From an uncultured Lachnospiraceae bacterium (lineage in GTDB: Bacteria; Bacillota; Clostridia; Lachnospirales; Lachnospiraceae): 34,051 nucleotides of DNA. Position numbers and translations under genes: made by a program. The stretch's first letter is position 1; the number at the start of each line of letters is the position of its first letter. Under the pieces are notes generated by a model. The model was not told the DNA's origin. It made no database searches and saw nothing but the letters and a program-made list of their open reading frames with translations. Positions 1-8,127 of the stretch are shown one piece after another. Location: NCBI GenBank assembly GCA_945621435.1, contig CALZBR010000028.1, positions 1-34,051 of the forward strand, read 5' to 3'.

Positions 1-70
1 TCAATAACCTAATCTCAATAACCTAATCTCAATAACCTAATCTCAATAACCTGATTTCAATAACCTAATC
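1..70. repeat. 14-nt tandem repeat, five copies
   Basis: The unit TCAATAACCTAATC repeats head to tail at 1, 15, 29, 43 and 57. The fourth copy has a G for A and a T for C near its end, and a truncated sixth copy (TCAATA) follows at 71. The array touches the window edge, so the true copy number is unknown. Confidence 0.9.
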
Positions 71-300
71 TCAATAGTCAGCTTCCCCCTATGGTATGAA
101 ACATTCCTTAGACGCAGGATTCACCCAATCATTGAAACTACTAGATACCTTTATACTATAGCACAATTTTTTTCAAATGAGAATAGTCAGATTTCAATGT
201 GTTTCCCGCATGTTTCCCTCATAATACTTTTCACTTTAAAATCGTATAACCGGTATGAATCCCTTTTGAGTATCTTTCTTAGTTGCCGGTCTCGGATCCT

Positions 301-498
301 GCCTTGATTTTCCCGCCTTGATTTTCCTGCCTTGATTTTCCTGCCTTGGTTTTCTGCCCTGTTTTCCTGTCTTGGTTTCCTGTCTTGGTTTCCTGTCTTG
401 GTTTCCTGTCTTGGCTTCCTGTCTTGGTTTCCTGTCTTGGTTTCCTGTCTTGGCTTCCTGTCTTGGTTTCCTGTCTTGGTTTCCTGTCTTGGTTTCAC
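301..498. repeat. 13/14-nt tandem repeat array, about 15 copies
   Basis: Three 14-nt units of the type GCCTTGATTTTCCT (301-342) grade into about twelve 13-nt units of the type GTCTTGGTTTCCT (343-498). Units starting at 408 and 447 share a T-to-C change 39 nt apart, hinting at a 3-unit higher-order repeat. The plus strand is strongly pyrimidine-rich. Because 13 is not divisible by 3, every frame reads as a 13-residue peptide repeat, which explains the long but spurious open frames on both strands. Confidence 0.9.
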
Positions 499-707
499 TT
501 CGTTTGTCTACCCTGATTTATAACCCTGGTTTATCGCATGTGTTCAATATCAAAAATACAAGAATCCTCCCAGGAAATTCCAAGATATATATTCATAGAC
601 ACTTTGAAAACAGAAGAGCATGTAGCTCCTTTTTCCCTTATTTTGTTGTATATCAGAAATACTATTATTGTTAACTATACAACAAAATTCTGGGTTTTCT
701 CGGTTTT

Positions 708-1240
708 TCACGAAATCTTGCGCTCACTTTTCGTCATTATTCCGGAATTCTTCATTTTTTCACGAAATCTTGCGCCACCTTTTCGTTATAATTCCGAAAT
801 TCCTCAGTTTTTCACGAAATTATACGCTCCTTTTACGTTATAATTCCTGGGTTTTCTCGGTTTTTCACGAAATTTTGCGTTCCTTTTACGTTATATTTCT
901 GGAATTCTTCATTTTTTCACGAAATCTTGCGCTTCCTTTACGTTATAATTCCTGGATTTCTCGGTTTTTCACGAAATCTTGCGCCACCTTTTCGTTATAA
1001 TTCCGAAATTCCTCGGTTTTTCACGAAATCTTGCGCTCCCTTTTCGTCATTATTCCGGAATTCTTCATTTTTTCACGAAATCTTTCGCTCCTTTTACGTT
1101 ATAATTCCTGGGTTTTCTCGGTTTTTCACGAAATCTTGCGCTCTCTTTTCGTCATTATTCCGGAATTCTTCATCTTTTCACGAAATCTTTCGCTCCCTTT
1201 TCGTCATTATTCCGGAATTCTTCATTTTTTCACGAAATCT
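708..1240. repeat. 52/53-nt tandem repeat array, ten full units plus a partial one
   Basis: The core TCACGAAAT starts at 708, 760, 812, 865, 917, 969, 1021, 1073, 1126, 1178 and 1230, so spacing is 52 or 53 nt throughout. Between cores there are three sub-types: one with CGTCATTATTCCGGAATTC (708, 1021, 1126, 1178), one with ACGTTATAATTCCTGG (812, 917, 1073), and one with CGTTATAATTCCGAAATTC (760, 969); the 865 unit looks like a hybrid. The whole unit is repeated with no unique spacer, so this is not a CRISPR array. The spacing is close to five helical turns, which would place each TTCACGAA core on one face of the DNA. Confidence 0.92.
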
Positions 1241-1310
1241 CATTCTGACGCTATGTATTTCTAAGAAGTTTTTTACAAAATAAAACAAAAGAAAACACAA
1301 ACAGAATACA

Positions 1311-1358
1311 AACGAAAAACAAAAAGGTATCCGGACGTGAAAATCACTTCCGAATACC
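1311..1358 (-). terminator. rho-independent terminator downstream of tpiA
   Basis: Read on the minus strand, GGTATTCGGAAGTGA pairs with its partner across a TTTT loop (1326-1358, one G-T pair and one mismatch) and is followed by TTTTTGTTTTTCG (1312-1325). It lies about 370 nt after the tpiA stop, beyond the 34-nt repeat array, so that array should be transcribed as 3' untranslated RNA. Confidence 0.8.
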
Positions 1359-1447
1359 CAATATGTTAACCCAAGCGTACACCGTTATCATAAGTAACAA
1401 GCCTTAAGTCGATCTGTACTGTCATGACAGATTTATCCAAAACACAT

Positions 1448-1512
1448 CATGAAATATTCACGAAAAAATCCACAACAAAATATTCGTGAAAAAATACGTG
1501 AATATATTCATG
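1448..1512. promoter_or_regulatory. cluster of TTCACGAA-like sites
   Basis: TTCACGAA at 1457-1464, its reverse complement TTCGTGAA at 1483-1490, and the palindrome TGAATATATTCA at 1499-1510 lie within 60 bp. The same octamer is the core of the 52-nt array, but here it is embedded in unrelated sequence. This suggests a binding site shared by the two places; no protein can be named. The perfect palindrome CTGTCATGACAG lies just left, at 1419-1430. Confidence 0.4.
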
Positions 1513-1560
1513 ATAAAAGCCAACAACTTTCTGTTACAAATCAATGATTCTTAGTCAAGA

Positions 1561-1696
1561 ACTGCCCTCAACCTGTACCGGTTCTCAATCACTAACTGCC
1601 CTCAATCTGTATCGGTTCACAGTCATTAGCCGCCCTCAACCGGTACCGATTCTCAATCATTAACTGCCCTTAAGTATTACCTGATTTCACAATTAT
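1561..1696. repeat. 34-nt tandem repeat, four copies
   Basis: Units start at 1561, 1595, 1629 and 1663 with exactly 34-nt spacing. The opening ACTGCCCTCA and closing TCAATCATTA are best conserved; the last copy is the most diverged. A further CAATCATTAATCATTGC remnant follows to 1720. The array sits between the tpiA stop codon and its terminator, so it would be in the tpiA transcript. Confidence 0.85.
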
Positions 1697-1725
1697 AACC
1701 GATACCAATCATTAATCATTGCTGA

Positions 1726-2472
1726 TCAATAGTTCACAATCTGACCGAAATCAGCCTTCAGGGATGCGCCGCCTACAAGACCGCCGTCAATGTCGGGCTG
1801 TGCAAACAGCTCTGCTGCATTGCCGGCATTTACTGAGCCGCCGTACTGGATGCGCACTGCGTCAGCAGTTGCTGTATCATACATCTCAGCGATACACTCA
1901 CGAATTCCCTTGCAGACTTCCTCCGCCTGTTCGGTAGTAGCGGTCTTACCTGTTCCGATTGCCCAGATGGGCTCGTATGCGATTACGATGCCTTTAACCT
2001 GGTCTGCGGTAACACCTGCAAGATCGGACTTAATCTGAAAACGAATCCAGTCCATGGTAACGCCCATCTCTCTCTGCTCCAGGGACTCACCGCAGCAGAG
2101 AATGGGAATCAGTCCTGCTGCCAAAGCCTTCTTAACCTTCTTGTTCAGAAGAGCATCATCCTCCTTGAAGTAATCTCTTCTCTCTGAGTGTCCGATGATA
2201 ACATACTTTACGCCTGCGTCTACCAGCATTTCTGCGGAGATTTCACCGGTGTATGCACCCTTCTCCTCAAAATACATATTCTCTGCGCCTACCTGTACAT
2301 TGGTGCCCTTCACTGCTTCCACTACGGGAACAATATCAATTGCAGGAACACAATATACAACATCAACGCTGTCAGATTTCACGAGATTCTTCAAATCTGC
2401 ACAAAGCTTAACTGCCTGACTGGGAGTCATATTCATCTTCCAGTTTCCTGCGATTATCTTTTTTCTTGCCAT
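1726..2472 (-). CDS. tpiA: triosephosphate isomerase
   Basis: This enzyme interconverts dihydroxyacetone phosphate and glyceraldehyde 3-phosphate in the cytosol. The 248-residue length is typical. Visible family motifs are AGNWKMN near the N-terminus with the substrate-binding Asn and Lys, GHSERR with the catalytic His, [15 protein letters not shown] with the catalytic Glu, the phosphate-binding YGGSV, and [10 protein letters not shown] near the C-terminus. The ATG start is preceded by GAGGAA at good spacing. It is the last gene of the pgk-tpiA unit, 97 nt after pgk, and is followed by a tandem array and a terminator. I am very sure of the identity. Confidence 0.98.
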   Translation of the reverse strand: MARKKIIAGNWKMNMTPSQAVKLCADLKNLVKSDSVDVVYCVPAIDIVPVVEAVKGTNVQVGAENMYFEEKGAYTGEISAEMLVDAGVKYVIIGHSERRDYFKEDDALLNKKVKKALAAGLIPILCCGESLEQREMGVTMDWIRFQIKSDLAGVTADQVKGIVIAYEPIWAIGTGKTATTEQAEEVCKGIRECIAEMYDTATADAVRIQYGGSVNAGNAAELFAQPDIDGGLVGGASLKADFGQIVNY

Positions 2473-2531
2473 CTGAAAATTCCTCTTTTTCTATATGATT
2501 TCTTTACTATAAAGACATGCAAGCATGAGAC

Positions 2532-2556
2532 ACTGTGCTATATATTATTGCACAGT
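2532..2556 (-). repeat. intercistronic hairpin between pgk and tpiA
   Basis: ACTGTGC and GCACAGT form a 7-bp perfect stem around an AT-only loop of 11 nt. No T-run follows on the minus strand, so it is more likely an RNA-stability or processing element in the pgk-tpiA message than a terminator. Confidence 0.45.
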
Positions 2557-2569
2557 CTGCTTAGTCGCA

Positions 2570-3802
2570 TTATTTGTCGTCTGCTGCTACTACACCGGGA
2601 AGCTCCTTGCCCTCAAGGTACTCAAGGGAAGCGCCGCCACCGGTAGAAATGTGGCTCATCTTGTCACCAAAGCCAAGCTGGTTCACAGCTGCCGCAGAAT
2701 CGCCGCCACCGATAATGGTAGTTGCGTCTGTCTCTGCAAGAGCCTTTGCTACTGCGATGGTACCTGCTGCAAGAGTAGGATTCTCGAATACGCCCATAGG
2801 TCCGTTCCAAACTACGGTTTTAGCAGACTTTACAGCCTCAGCGAACATAGCCTGGGACTTGGGTCCGATATCACAGCCTTCTCTGTCAGCAGGCATGTTG
2901 TTCACATCGTATACCTCAACCTCCACAGGTGCATCGATAGGGTTCGGGAAATCAGAGATGGTAACAGAATCAACGGGAAGAACAAGCTTCTTGCCGAGCT
3001 TCTCAGCCTTTGCCATCATTTCCTTACAATAGTCAATCTTCTCATCGTCAACAAGGGACTTGCCGATTTCATAGCCCTGCGCCTTCAGGAAGGTGTAAGC
3101 CATACCGCCACCGATGATGAGGGTATCACATTTCTCAAGCAGGTTGGAGATAACATTCAACTTGTCAGCAACCTTGGCACCACCAAGGATAGCAACGAAA
3201 GGACGAACAGGATTCTCTACTGCATTGCCGAGGAACTGAATCTCCTTCTGCATCAGATAACCTACCGCACAAACGCCACCCTTAGCACGAACATACTTGG
3301 TAACTACAGATACGGAAGCATGTGCTCTGTGAGCAGAACCGAATGCATCGCATACATAGTCATCGCAAAGCGCAGCAAGCTCTTCAGCGAACTTCTCACC
3401 GGCCTTGTTGGGCTTGGTCTCTTCTTCCATGCGGAAACGGGTATTCTGAAGCAGAACAACATCGCCTTCCTTCATTGCTGCAACTGCAGCGGTAGCTGCT
3501 TCGCCGGTTACATTGTAATCGGATACGAATACAACTTCCTTGCCCAGCTTCTCGGAAAGTGCCTTTGCAACAGGTGCAAGAGATTCCTTCTCGCTGGGAC
3601 CTTCTTTAACCTTTCCAAGATGAGAGCAAAGGATTACCTTGCCGCCATCATTGATCAGCTTCTTGATAGTAGGAAGTGCACCAACGATTCTGTTCTCGTC
3701 GGTAATCACACCATTCTTCAAGGGAACGTTGAAGTCACATCTTACAAGGACTCTTCTTCCCTTTGCGTTAAAATCATCAACAGATTTCTTATTCAGACCC
3801 AT
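2570..3802 (-). CDS. pgk: phosphoglycerate kinase
   Basis: This enzyme transfers phosphate from 1,3-bisphosphoglycerate to ADP in glycolysis. The protein starts [11 protein letters not shown] and carries the family signature [11 protein letters not shown], the substrate-region motif SHLGK, and the C-terminal nucleotide-binding GGGDSAAAV and [14 protein letters not shown]. Its length of 410 residues is normal. I chose the ATG at 3802 because GGAGG sits 8 nt upstream; an in-frame ATG at 3817 lies upstream of that ribosome binding site. It is separated from the upstream gap gene by a terminator and co-directional with tpiA, so pgk-tpiA is probably its own transcript. Confidence 0.98.
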   Translation of the reverse strand: MGLNKKSVDDFNAKGRRVLVRCDFNVPLKNGVITDENRIVGALPTIKKLINDGGKVILCSHLGKVKEGPSEKESLAPVAKALSEKLGKEVVFVSDYNVTGEAATAAVAAMKEGDVVLLQNTRFRMEEETKPNKAGEKFAEELAALCDDYVCDAFGSAHRAHASVSVVTKYVRAKGGVCAVGYLMQKEIQFLGNAVENPVRPFVAILGGAKVADKLNVISNLLEKCDTLIIGGGMAYTFLKAQGYEIGKSLVDDEKIDYCKEMMAKAEKLGKKLVLPVDSVTISDFPNPIDAPVEVEVYDVNNMPADREGCDIGPKSQAMFAEAVKSAKTVVWNGPMGVFENPTLAAGTIAVAKALAETDATTIIGGGDSAAAVNQLGFGDKMSHISTGGGASLEYLEGKELPGVVAADDK

Positions 3803-3860
3803 TCTGCATTCCTCCATTTGATTATTATTTAAGCGTATCCGCCTGTTTTCTTTTACCGCG

Positions 3861-3893
3861 ACAAAAAGGGTCCGGTCCTAAAGACCGGACCCC
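3861..3893 (-). terminator. terminator between gap and pgk
   Basis: On the minus strand GGGTCCGGTC and GACCGGACCC form a 10-bp perfect GC-rich stem with a 5-nt loop, followed by TTTTTGTC. It lies just after the gap stop codon and should uncouple gap expression from pgk-tpiA. Confidence 0.92.
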
Positions 3894-3916
3894 TCAAGGT
3901 CTTTCCTAAACAGAAC

Positions 3917-4954
3917 TTAGTTCAGCTCAGCGAAGTACTTAATGGTACGAACCATCTGGCTGGTGTAGGAATTCTCATTGTCATACCAGGAAACAACCTG
4001 TACCTGGAAGGTATCCTCGTCGATCTTGGAAACCATGGTCTGGGTAGCATCGAACAGGGAACCGAATCTCATACCGATAACATCGGAGGAAACGATCTCG
4101 TCCTCGTTGTAACCGAAGGACTCGCTGGAAGCAGCCTTCATAGCAGCATTGATGCCTTCCTTGGTTACGTCCTTGCCCTTAACAACTGCGGTAAGGATGG
4201 TGGTAGAACCGGTAGGAACGGGAACACGCTGTGCAGAACCGATGAGCTTACCGTTCAACTCAGGGATAACAAGACCGATTGCCTTTGCAGCACCGGTAGA
4301 GTTGGGAACGATGTTAGCAGCGCCTGCACGTGCACGACGAAGGTCACCCTTTCTGTGAGGACCGTCCAGAATCATCTGGTCGCCGGTGTAAGCATGGATG
4401 GTGCTCATGATACCGCTCTGGATAGGAGCGTAATCGTTCAGAGCCTTAGCCATAGGTGCAAGACAGTTAGTTGTGCAGGATGCAGCAGAGATGATCTGAT
4501 CATCAGCGGTCAGAGTCTTCTCATTTACAGAGTAAACGATGGTCTTCAGATCGTTGCCGGCGGGAGCGGAAATAACAACCTTCTTAGCACCTGCCTCGAT
4601 GTGAGCCATAGACTTCTCCTTGGAGCAGTAGAAACCGGTACACTCAAGAACAACGTCTACACCGATCTCTCCCCAGGGAAGCTCGTTAGCCTTAGCCATA
4701 GCATAGATCTTAAGGGTCTTGCCGTCAACAGTGATGGTTCCTGCTTCGTCATCAGCAGATACGGTGTGAAGCTTCTCACCGATCTTTCCGCAATATCCGC
4801 CCTGAGCGGTATCGTACTTCAACAGCTGAGCAAGCATGGAAGGCTTTGTAAGATCGTTGATAGCAACAACCTCATATCCTTCTGCACCAAACATCTGTCT
4901 GAATGCCAGACGGCCGATACGACCAAATCCATTAATTGCAACTTTTACTGCCAT
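3917..4954 (-). CDS. gap: glyceraldehyde-3-phosphate dehydrogenase, type I
   Basis: This is the NAD-dependent oxidising step of glycolysis, which makes 1,3-bisphosphoglycerate. The N-terminal Rossmann fold shows INGFGRIGR, the active site is SCTTNC with its catalytic Cys, and the C-terminal half carries WYDNENSY near the end. The 345-residue length is slightly longer than the usual 330-340. AGGAGG stands 8 nt before the ATG. The gene is divergent from the PHP phosphatase and is followed by its own terminator. The upstream region has AT-rich -10-like sequences and an 11-bp inverted repeat, so transcription is probably regulated, but I cannot place the promoter exactly. Confidence 0.98.
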   Translation of the reverse strand: MAVKVAINGFGRIGRLAFRQMFGAEGYEVVAINDLTKPSMLAQLLKYDTAQGGYCGKIGEKLHTVSADDEAGTITVDGKTLKIYAMAKANELPWGEIGVDVVLECTGFYCSKEKSMAHIEAGAKKVVISAPAGNDLKTIVYSVNEKTLTADDQIISAASCTTNCLAPMAKALNDYAPIQSGIMSTIHAYTGDQMILDGPHRKGDLRRARAGAANIVPNSTGAAKAIGLVIPELNGKLIGSAQRVPVPTGSTTILTAVVKGKDVTKEGINAAMKAASSESFGYNEDEIVSSDVIGMRFGSLFDATQTMVSKIDEDTFQVQVVSWYDNENSYTSQMVRTIKYFAELN

Positions 4955-4983
4955 TTTAGAATCCTCCTAAAATATATTATATT

Positions 4984-5027
4984 ATTTTGACAATCCTCAT
5001 TCATTTAGCCTGTCCAATTGTCAAAAT
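4984..5027. promoter_or_regulatory. 11-bp inverted repeat in gap leader region
   Basis: ATTTTGACAAT (4984-4994) and ATTGTCAAAAT (5017-5027) are perfect inverted copies separated by 22 bp, 30 bp upstream of the gap start codon. It may be an operator for gap or a leader hairpin. It does not resemble the CggR or Rex operator consensus that I know. Confidence 0.5.
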
Positions 5028-5107
5028 TTTATCAACAGTTCTATTTTACATAATTTCCCTTCATAATTCAAGACATAAATGAAAAATATTTCTGTTTCCC
5101 CGGAAAA

Positions 5108-5136
5108 TTTACTTTTTCTTTATAAAGTGTTATACT
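5108..5136 (+). promoter_or_regulatory. probable sigma-A promoter of the PHP phosphatase gene
   Basis: TTTACT (5108-5113) and TATACT (5131-5136) are separated by 17 bp and lie 36 bp upstream of the start codon of the only plus-strand gene. Confidence 0.55.
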
Positions 5137-5171
5137 GTAAGAAATTATGATTTCCGGAAAGGATGATTTCT

Positions 5172-5990
5172 ATGCTACTCACAGCCGATTGTCACATGCA
5201 CTCCTCTTTTTCAGGAGACTCCGATACCCCCATGGAGGAAATGATACGGCAGGGAATTGCCCTGGGGCTGAAGACCATGTGCTTCACGGAACACCAGGAC
5301 ATGGACTTTCCCGATTCCCCGGAGGGACCGGGCAGTATCTTCCTGTTGAACACAGACTCCTATCTCTACGACCTGGCGCGCCTGAAAGAAAAATATGCCG
5401 GACAAATCCGAATTCTCTTCGGCGTGGAGCTGGGATTGCAGCCGGAGATTCTGCGCAAAAACGCGGTGTACGCCAATTCCTATGATTTTGATTTTATCAT
5501 CGGTTCTTCCCATGTCTGCCACGGCAAGGATCCCTACTATCCCGCCTTTTACGAGGGGCGCAGTGAGGAGGAAGCTTACCGGGAATATTTTACCTCCATT
5601 CTGGAAAACATTCAGAAGTTTTCTAATTTTGATGTCTATGGTCATCTGGATTATGTGGTGAGATACGGTCCCTCAAAGGACAGGGAGTACACCTACGAGA
5701 AATACCGCGATATTCTGGACCGGATTCTGGAGCTTCTGCTGGAAAAAGAAAAGGGACTGGAGCTGAATACCGGCGGCATCATAAGCGGTCTTCGGGATTT
5801 CCATCCCTGCACCGGAATTCTCAGACGTTATAAGGAATTGGGAGGCGAGATCATCACAGTGGGCAGCGATTCCCACGACACCGGGCACCTGGCCGCTCAT
5901 TTCGACAGAGCCGCCGAAGTACTCAAAGCCTGTGGGTTCCGCTACTTCACTGTTTTCGAGAAGAGAGTTCCCGAGTTTGTAAAGCTGTGA
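5172..5990 (+). CDS. PHP-domain phosphatase, histidinol-phosphatase (HisJ/HisK) family
   Basis: The PHP fold holds a multinuclear metal site and, in this subfamily, hydrolyses histidinol phosphate to histidinol in histidine synthesis. Visible metal ligands are DCHMHSSFSGDS at the N-terminus, TEHQDMDF, the Glu of FGVELGLQPE, GSSHVCHG, YGHLDYVVRYG and GSDSHDTGHL near the C-terminus, which is the full HisJ pattern. The length of 272 residues fits. I chose ATG 5172 because AAAGG lies 9 nt before it, while an in-frame ATG at 5163 abuts that sequence. No other his gene is present, so the substrate is not confirmed by context. It converges on trpA with 4 bp between stop codons. Confidence 0.85.
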   Translation: MLLTADCHMHSSFSGDSDTPMEEMIRQGIALGLKTMCFTEHQDMDFPDSPEGPGSIFLLNTDSYLYDLARLKEKYAGQIRILFGVELGLQPEILRKNAVYANSYDFDFIIGSSHVCHGKDPYYPAFYEGRSEEEAYREYFTSILENIQKFSNFDVYGHLDYVVRYGPSKDREYTYEKYRDILDRILELLLEKEKGLELNTGGIISGLRDFHPCTGILRRYKELGGEIITVGSDSHDTGHLAAHFDRAAEVLKACGFRYFTVFEKRVPEFVKL

Positions 5991-5994
5991 CTCC

Positions 5995-6771
5995 TCAGAT
6001 TGTGATTGCAGCCTTCATTTCGGACACATACCCGGAGACGGCTTTTTCGGCCTCCTCCCCAAGTTCTCCGATTTGCCTTACTATGGCGGAGCCTACGATG
6101 ACACCATCGGCATGCTGCGCCATTTTTTTTGCCTGCTCCGGCGTGGAGATGCCGAAACCGATGGCGCAGGGAATCTCCGGATTGGCCTCCCGCACCAGCT
6201 TCACCATGGCACCGATGTCCGTGGTGATGTCTTTTCTGACTCCCGTCACCCCGAGGGAAGAGACACAGTACACGAAGCCCTCCGCCTCTGCCGCGATTTT
6301 TGTCACCCGGTCACTGGAGGTAGGGGCAATCAGACTGATAAAATCCATGCCGTACTTCCGGAAAACCGGGGCAAACTCTTCCTTTTCTTCAAAGGGCACA
6401 TCAGGTAGAATAATACCATCCATCCCAACCTCTGCGGCCTTTTGCGCAAAGCGCTCTGTTCCGTAAGAAAACACCACATTGGCATAGGTCATAAAGACAA
6501 GTGGAATCTTCACATCCCGACGCAGCCTGCGCACCATCTCAAAAATCCTGTCTGTGGTCACACCGCCGGACAGAGCCCGCAGGTTCGCGCCCTGGATCAC
6601 CGGTCCCTCAGCCGTAGGATCCGAAAAAGGAATCCCCAATTCAATCAGGTCCGCACCGCTCTTTTCCATGGCACGGATCAGCTGCTCCGTGGTTTCCAAG
6701 TTGGGATCCCCACAGGTCACAAAAGGAATAAATGCCTTACCGTTCTGAAATGCATTCTTAATCTTACTCAT
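5995..6771 (-). CDS. trpA: tryptophan synthase alpha subunit
   Basis: The subunit cleaves indole-3-glycerol phosphate to indole and glyceraldehyde 3-phosphate, and passes indole to TrpB through the complex tunnel. The TIM-barrel protein shows the family signature with catalytic Glu in [16 protein letters not shown], then [11 protein letters not shown] with the catalytic Asp, and a phosphate-binding end with IGFGIS and GVIVGSAIV. Length 258 is typical. The start at 6771 (MSKIKNAF) overlaps the trpB stop by 8 nt (ATGAGTAA), implying translational coupling; the frame is open further upstream inside trpB. It is the last gene of the trp operon. Confidence 0.97.
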   Translation of the reverse strand: MSKIKNAFQNGKAFIPFVTCGDPNLETTEQLIRAMEKSGADLIELGIPFSDPTAEGPVIQGANLRALSGGVTTDRIFEMVRRLRRDVKIPLVFMTYANVVFSYGTERFAQKAAEVGMDGIILPDVPFEEKEEFAPVFRKYGMDFISLIAPTSSDRVTKIAAEAEGFVYCVSSLGVTGVRKDITTDIGAMVKLVREANPEIPCAIGFGISTPEQAKKMAQHADGVIVGSAIVRQIGELGEEAEKAVSGYVSEMKAAITI

Positions 6772-7954
6772 AAATATTCTCCCCTCTGTATCTGGCAATG
6801 GCTGCGCAGTCCTTATCACCCCGTCCCGAAATATTGATCACAATTATCTTGTCCTTGTCCATCTGCGGTGCCAGCTTCATTGCATAAGCAACGGCATGGG
6901 CAGACTCAATCGCCGGAATGATACCTTCTGTTTTGCTTAAATATTCAAAAGCATTTACCGCCTCCTCATCTGTGACGGCCACATATTCCGCACGTCCGAT
7001 ATCGTGAAGCCATGCATGCTCCGGTCCGATACCGGGGTAATCAAGTCCTGCGGAGATGGAATACACCGGTGCAATCTGTCCGTATTCATCCTGGCAGAAA
7101 TAGGACTTCATCCCGTGGAAAATTCCCAATTTCCCTGTATTAATGGTCGCCGCCGTCTCAAAGGTATCAATTCCTCTGCCCGCAGCCTCACAGCCGATGA
7201 GACGCACGGAGCTGTCTCCGATAAAGTTGTAAAATGCACCCATGGCATTGCTGCCCCCGCCCACACAGGCAATGACAGCGTCCGGAAGTCTGCCCTCCTT
7301 CTCCAGTATCTGCTCCTTGATTTCCCTGGAAATCACCGCCTGAAAATCCCGCACAATGGTGGGAAAAGGATGAGGTCCCATGACGGAGCCCAGGCAGTAA
7401 TGGGTATCATCAATCCTGTTCGTCCACTCTCTCATGGCCTCCGATACCGCATCCTTCAGGGTAGCGGTTCCTGTCGTCACAGGAATCACCTCCGCCCCCA
7501 AAAGTTTCATGCGATACACATTCAGCGCCTGTCTCTCGGTGTCTTCTTTTCCCATAAAGACCACACATTCCATCCCCAGCAACGTCGCTGCGGTTGCGGT
7601 GGCCACGCCGTGCTGTCCGGCGCCGGTCTCCGCGATCAGACGGGTCTTTCCCATTTTCTTTGCCAACAGCGCCTGTCCCAGCACATTGTTGATCTTGTGG
7701 GATCCGGTATGGTTTAGATCTTCGCGCTTCAAATAGATTTTGGCACCGCTCAGCTTCTCCGTCATTTTCTCCGCATAATACAGCCTGCTGGGTCTGCCCG
7801 CATACTCATTCAGCAATGCGGTAAGCTCCCTTTGAAATTCCGGATCATTCTTGTAGCGGCTGTATGCCTTATCCAGTTCGATCACAGCGTTCATCAGTGT
7901 CTCCGGGATGTATTGTCCCCCGTGTACACCGAATCTTCCTTCCTTCTGTTCCAT
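6764..7954 (-). CDS. trpB: tryptophan synthase beta subunit
   Basis: This PLP-dependent subunit condenses indole with serine to give tryptophan. The sequence shows the PLP-lysine region [14 protein letters not shown], the glycine-rich [10 protein letters not shown], the phosphate-binding [10 protein letters not shown], and the C-terminal NISGRGDKD. Length is 396 residues as expected for TrpB1. The ATG at 7954 follows GGGAGAGGAG, while an upstream in-frame start at 7981 lies before this site. Unlike the rest of the operon, it is preceded by a 173-nt gap, which contains a five-copy 14-nt repeat. Confidence 0.98.
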   Translation of the reverse strand: MEQKEGRFGVHGGQYIPETLMNAVIELDKAYSRYKNDPEFQRELTALLNEYAGRPSRLYYAEKMTEKLSGAKIYLKREDLNHTGSHKINNVLGQALLAKKMGKTRLIAETGAGQHGVATATAATLLGMECVVFMGKEDTERQALNVYRMKLLGAEVIPVTTGTATLKDAVSEAMREWTNRIDDTHYCLGSVMGPHPFPTIVRDFQAVISREIKEQILEKEGRLPDAVIACVGGGSNAMGAFYNFIGDSSVRLIGCEAAGRGIDTFETAATINTGKLGIFHGMKSYFCQDEYGQIAPVYSISAGLDYPGIGPEHAWLHDIGRAEYVAVTDEEAVNAFEYLSKTEGIIPAIESAHAVAYAMKLAPQMDKDKIIVINISGRGDKDCAAIARYRGENIYE

Positions 7955-8030
7955 GTTTGCTCCTCTCCCTTTCCCTGTCATTCTCGCTTTATCTTTTCGC
8001 CATTCTTTTCTATTTTCTGTTGCCTGATTC

Positions 8031-8100
8031 CGGTTTGCGTTTCCCGGTTTCTGTCTTTCGGTTCCTGTTTTCCGGCTCCCGTCCTTCGGCTCCTGTCGCT
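8031..8100. repeat. 14-nt degenerate tandem repeat in the trpF-trpB gap, five copies
   Basis: Five contiguous 14-nt units start at 8031, 8045, 8059, 8073 and 8087, with consensus near CGGTTCCTGTCTTT. The consensus nearly matches the 13-nt unit GGTTTCCTGTCTT of the array at 301-498. On the mRNA strand the units are purine-rich (ACAGGAGCCG, ACGGGAGCCG) and resemble Shine-Dalgarno sequences, although no start codon is placed to use them. Confidence 0.75.
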
Positions 8101-8127
8101 ATTTCCTGCTCATGTTTTGGGTTTCAG

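Larger units (their letters stand above)
1..1725. other. gene-free, repeat-rich intergenic region
   Basis: No reading frame here looks like a real gene. The open frames that exist run through tandem repeats whose unit length is not a multiple of three, or through AT-rich sequence, and lack convincing ribosome binding sites. The stretch holds four tandem arrays (1-70, 301-498, 708-1240, 1561-1696), a cluster of TTCACGAA-like sites (1448-1512) and one minus-strand terminator (1311-1358). In 71-300 and 499-707 I see only AT-rich sequence with no recognisable feature. The left end is cut by the window, so the region may extend further. Confidence 0.75.

Noticed and set aside
187..498. Minus-strand open frame with 13-residue KPRQETKTGNQDR-type repeats
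   Set aside because: It is a direct translation of the 13-nt tandem array, starts at a GTG inside the array without a ribosome binding site, and the other frames give equally long repeat peptides.
708..1240. Possible CRISPR array
   Set aside because: The complete 52/53-nt unit is repeated with only small sub-type variation; there are no unique spacers and no cas genes.
332..1283. Series of plus-strand open frames rich in Phe/Ser across the arrays
   Set aside because: They exist in all three frames because unit lengths of 13 and 52/53 nt rotate the frame; there is no domain content and no ribosome binding site.
708..1510. Possible parS cluster
   Set aside because: The half-site TTTCACG resembles parS, but the full palindrome TGTTTCACGTGAAACA does not occur.
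2525..3832. Long plus-strand open frame opposite pgk (435 codons)
   Set aside because: It is the antisense shadow of a clear pgk gene, and the translation has no recognisable domain.
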